10,417 nt of DNA, taken from assembly GCA_001970855.1 (NCBI GenBank), contig LSSN01001158.1, positions 1 through 10,417 of the forward strand. The letters are read 5' to 3'. A program made the position numbers and the translations under genes. The stretch comes from Smittium culicis. Lineage: Eukaryota; Kickxellomycota; Harpellomycetes; Harpellales; Legeriomycetaceae. Below the pieces are notes generated by a model. It was not told where the DNA came from, ran no database searches, and saw only the letters and a program-made list of their open reading frames with translations. Shown here in pieces: positions 8,899 to 10,417 of this stretch; the stretch's first letter is position 1, and each line of letters begins with the position of its first letter.

Positions 8899-9287
8899 TT
8901 TCGTAAGCGATAATATTTATTTAGTATGGAGATAAAAACTAGAGGTTGTAAAAAATATTGTGTAGAGAATTTAGAACATATTCAAAACTATTCTAAATTC
9001 ATATATCTTTCAAACTTTTTATATCACAGTCTTTCTAGACTAATAAGCGTGTAGCAAACTCCCTCGTCGCACTCATTCGCCAAAATCCTCGCAGTTTTAA
9101 TCAATCATCTATTTGTCCAATAATCACAAGATTTCATCATATCCTAAGCCCATTCGGCACTTTCTTACAGAACTTTAATCAAATCTCCCTCGAGCCAATA
9201 GCTAATAGAATATCAATTAAAACTTGATTAGATAAATAAACCAATTATGCATTAGTAAAAGTAGTTATGGTCTTTTGACTTGCGAAC
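8899..9287. other. Upstream region of NDUFS5
   Basis: This carries the NDUFS5 5' UTR and probably its promoter. One exon-like piece on the minus strand, 9201-9165 (ATTAG acceptor, then YWLEGDLIKVL and TAA), could be a further exon of the candidate gene at 9605-9981. I cannot decide this from sequence alone. Confidence 0.45.
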
Positions 9288-9291
9288 CTAA

Positions 9292-9479
9292 CCCTTTTCC
9301 ACCCAATGCTCTTTAAAAAAGCTAAATCATTGATTCGCCAGCGATTTTAAATATAAATATTACTTGCCACTATCCAACTTCAAGCCTACACATTTCTGTG
9401 GCTCGGAATTTAATTATTTTATTATAACGCAGTTCACTATATTTTGTAGATCAAAAGCAGTCTACCGCCCAGATAAGGG
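9292..9479 (-). mobile_element. MITE copy 6, inverted, diverged
   Basis: A 188 bp copy in reverse orientation. On the minus strand it begins CCCTTATCTGGGCGGTAGAC, continues with TGCTTTTGATCTAC, and ends TTTTTTAAAGAGCATTGGGTGG then AAAAGGG at 9292. The flanks are CTAA (9288-9291) and TTAG (9480-9483), both one base from TTAA. The divergence marks it as older than copies 2 and 3. It lies 393 bp upstream of the NDUFS5 start codon. Confidence 0.82.
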
Positions 9480-9604
9480 TTAGCGACGTAATCAAAGCAT
9501 ATAATAATCCAAATCTTCAAACTAATAGCTTTTGAGTGTTTTTCAATAGTTGGCAGATTAGAGCTTTTTGTTAATTTCGTTCATCGAGTGGACATTACTG
9601 TAAT

Positions 9605-9981
9605 TTACTGGCCCTCCTCAATCAGCCCATCCCAATTATTTTTCTGCCTTATTATTTCATACAGGCTATAAAATTCCTAAGCATGTAAGAGTTTATGCTA
9701 TTGGCGCAAATATTATACTATGCCCAACCATATGCGACTATTAAAATGTATATATCCAATAATAAATAATTAATTTCGTGATCAGCCAATGGGTAAAATA
9801 TTTCGTATTCGAGTCAAAACGCGAAAAGTCAACAAATAATATTTTTTAGCTTAATAGTTATTGATCATTGAAGATTTCACTTTTTAAATAACTTGATCGC
9901 TTTATACTTACTTGTGTTGCTATAAAATTCCTCATCTTGTAACAAAGCACTGATATTATTCGCGTATAAGTCGCCCCTCAT
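9605..9981 (-). CDS. Candidate small spliced gene, three short exons, unknown function
   Basis: I do not recognise this protein. Exon a is 9981-9912 (MRGDLYANNISALLQDEEF onward, ending phase 1 at ACAA|GTAAGT), exon b 9737-9719, a 19-nt microexon (AATAG|TCGCAT...GGGCATA|GTATAA), and exon c 9665-9605 (TTATAG|CCTGTA..., stop TAA at 9607-9605). The phases 1, then 2, agree across both joins, and all borders are GT-AG. The joined product is 49 residues and looks protein-like, mixing charged and aromatic residues (FYSNTIAYGWAYLYEIIRQ) unlike the Ile/Lys/Asn noise nearby. The terminal TAA overlaps a possible donor (CA|GTAAAT), so the gene may continue, for example into 9201-9165. An earlier ATG at 10033 with good context opens a 25-codon frame in another phase. 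No family match supports it, so it remains a guess. Confidence 0.35.
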
Positions 9982-10417
9982 TTCGCCGCTCCCAGCCACT
10001 CAATTCTTTCTTTACTCCAAATATAACAGCCATTTTTCGATCCTTTCGTCCGTTCCTCCACTGCTATATTTACTCTTCAAAGTTCTAATTATTAACGATC
10101 GTACTATTAAGCAACACTATTCTCTTTCTACTGTTTCTACACTCAAATCCTCCTCTCATTTACTTTTTCTCAATTCTTTTTTTTTATTACAAGTGTTTTA
10201 ATTTTGCGACTAATTTCAACTGTTCATTTGTCTTTGACAACCGCCAAGCAACTGTTCAATTTCGTGCTTCTATTAATTAATCCTTTCTCTATTCTCAATC
10301 TTAATAGGCAACAGCTTAAATTAATCTAATTATATTCCACTACTCATTTTATTTTTGTTCAGATTCTTCCCGAATCTCTCTTACGAATTTGACCCTTACT
10401 TCTCTTATTGAAACATT
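9982..10417. other. Pyrimidine-rich + strand region, no gene assigned
   Basis: The + strand here is rich in C and T (for example CTCCTCTCATT and TCTCTTTCTACTG), so a minus-strand transcript would be purine-rich. It would form the 5' flank or UTR of the candidate gene at 9981. At the window edge a minus frame is open for 22 codons (10417-10352, then TAA) and could be the end of a gene lying outside, but a second frame is open there too and nothing identifies it. Confidence 0.4.

Noticed and set aside
10352..10417. Possible 3' end of a minus-strand gene at the window edge
   Set aside because: Only 22 codons are visible and another frame is open over the same bases, so I did not annotate it as a gene.

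Overview
This is an AT-rich eukaryotic nuclear window with sparse genes, many short spliceosomal introns (about 50-280 bp) and small DNA transposon remnants. The gene content points to a fungus. The complex I subunit has the short fungal form beginning MASGFGYNG, the Sec1/Munc18 protein reads like the fungal exocytic Sec1, and the LTO1 protein matches the yeast spacing around its TLIG motif. The base composition and low gene density would suit an AT-rich early-diverging fungus, but that is inference and I cannot name a species.

Layout, left to right. Positions 1-475 hold two head-to-tail copies of a ~190 bp element bounded by CCCTTT...AAAGGG and TTAA-like targets. Positions 657-1157 (+) hold a two-exon LTO1 gene, the adaptor that works with Yae1 to deliver Fe-S clusters to ABCE1/Rli1. 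A 754 bp AT-rich gap follows. Positions 1912-5434 (-) hold an eleven-exon SEC1 (Sec1/Munc18) gene, convergent with LTO1. Its exon joins keep the reading frame except at one place (exon 4 to exon 5), and its last intron appears to use a GC donor. Positions 5435-7250 carry no recognisable gene. Positions 7251-7753 are a cluster of the same ~190 bp element: one inverted copy split by a later direct copy at an exact TTAA, then a truncated copy. Positions 8352-8898 (-) hold a two-exon NDUFS5-type complex I accessory subunit with twin CX9C motifs. An inverted element copy lies at 9292-9479. At 9605-9981 (-) there is a weaker candidate gene of three tiny exons whose phases agree. The last ~430 bp have a strong pyrimidine bias on the + strand and no recognised gene.

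The genes are not a functional cluster. They are unrelated housekeeping genes: Fe-S protein maturation, exocytic membrane fusion and mitochondrial respiration. The most notable structures are the piggyBac-type MITE family with its datable nested insertion, the apparent GC-AG intron and the phase conflict in SEC1, and the candidate microexon gene at the right. I see no CRISPR array, tRNA, rRNA or prokaryote-style operon, and nothing I would call a new biological system.
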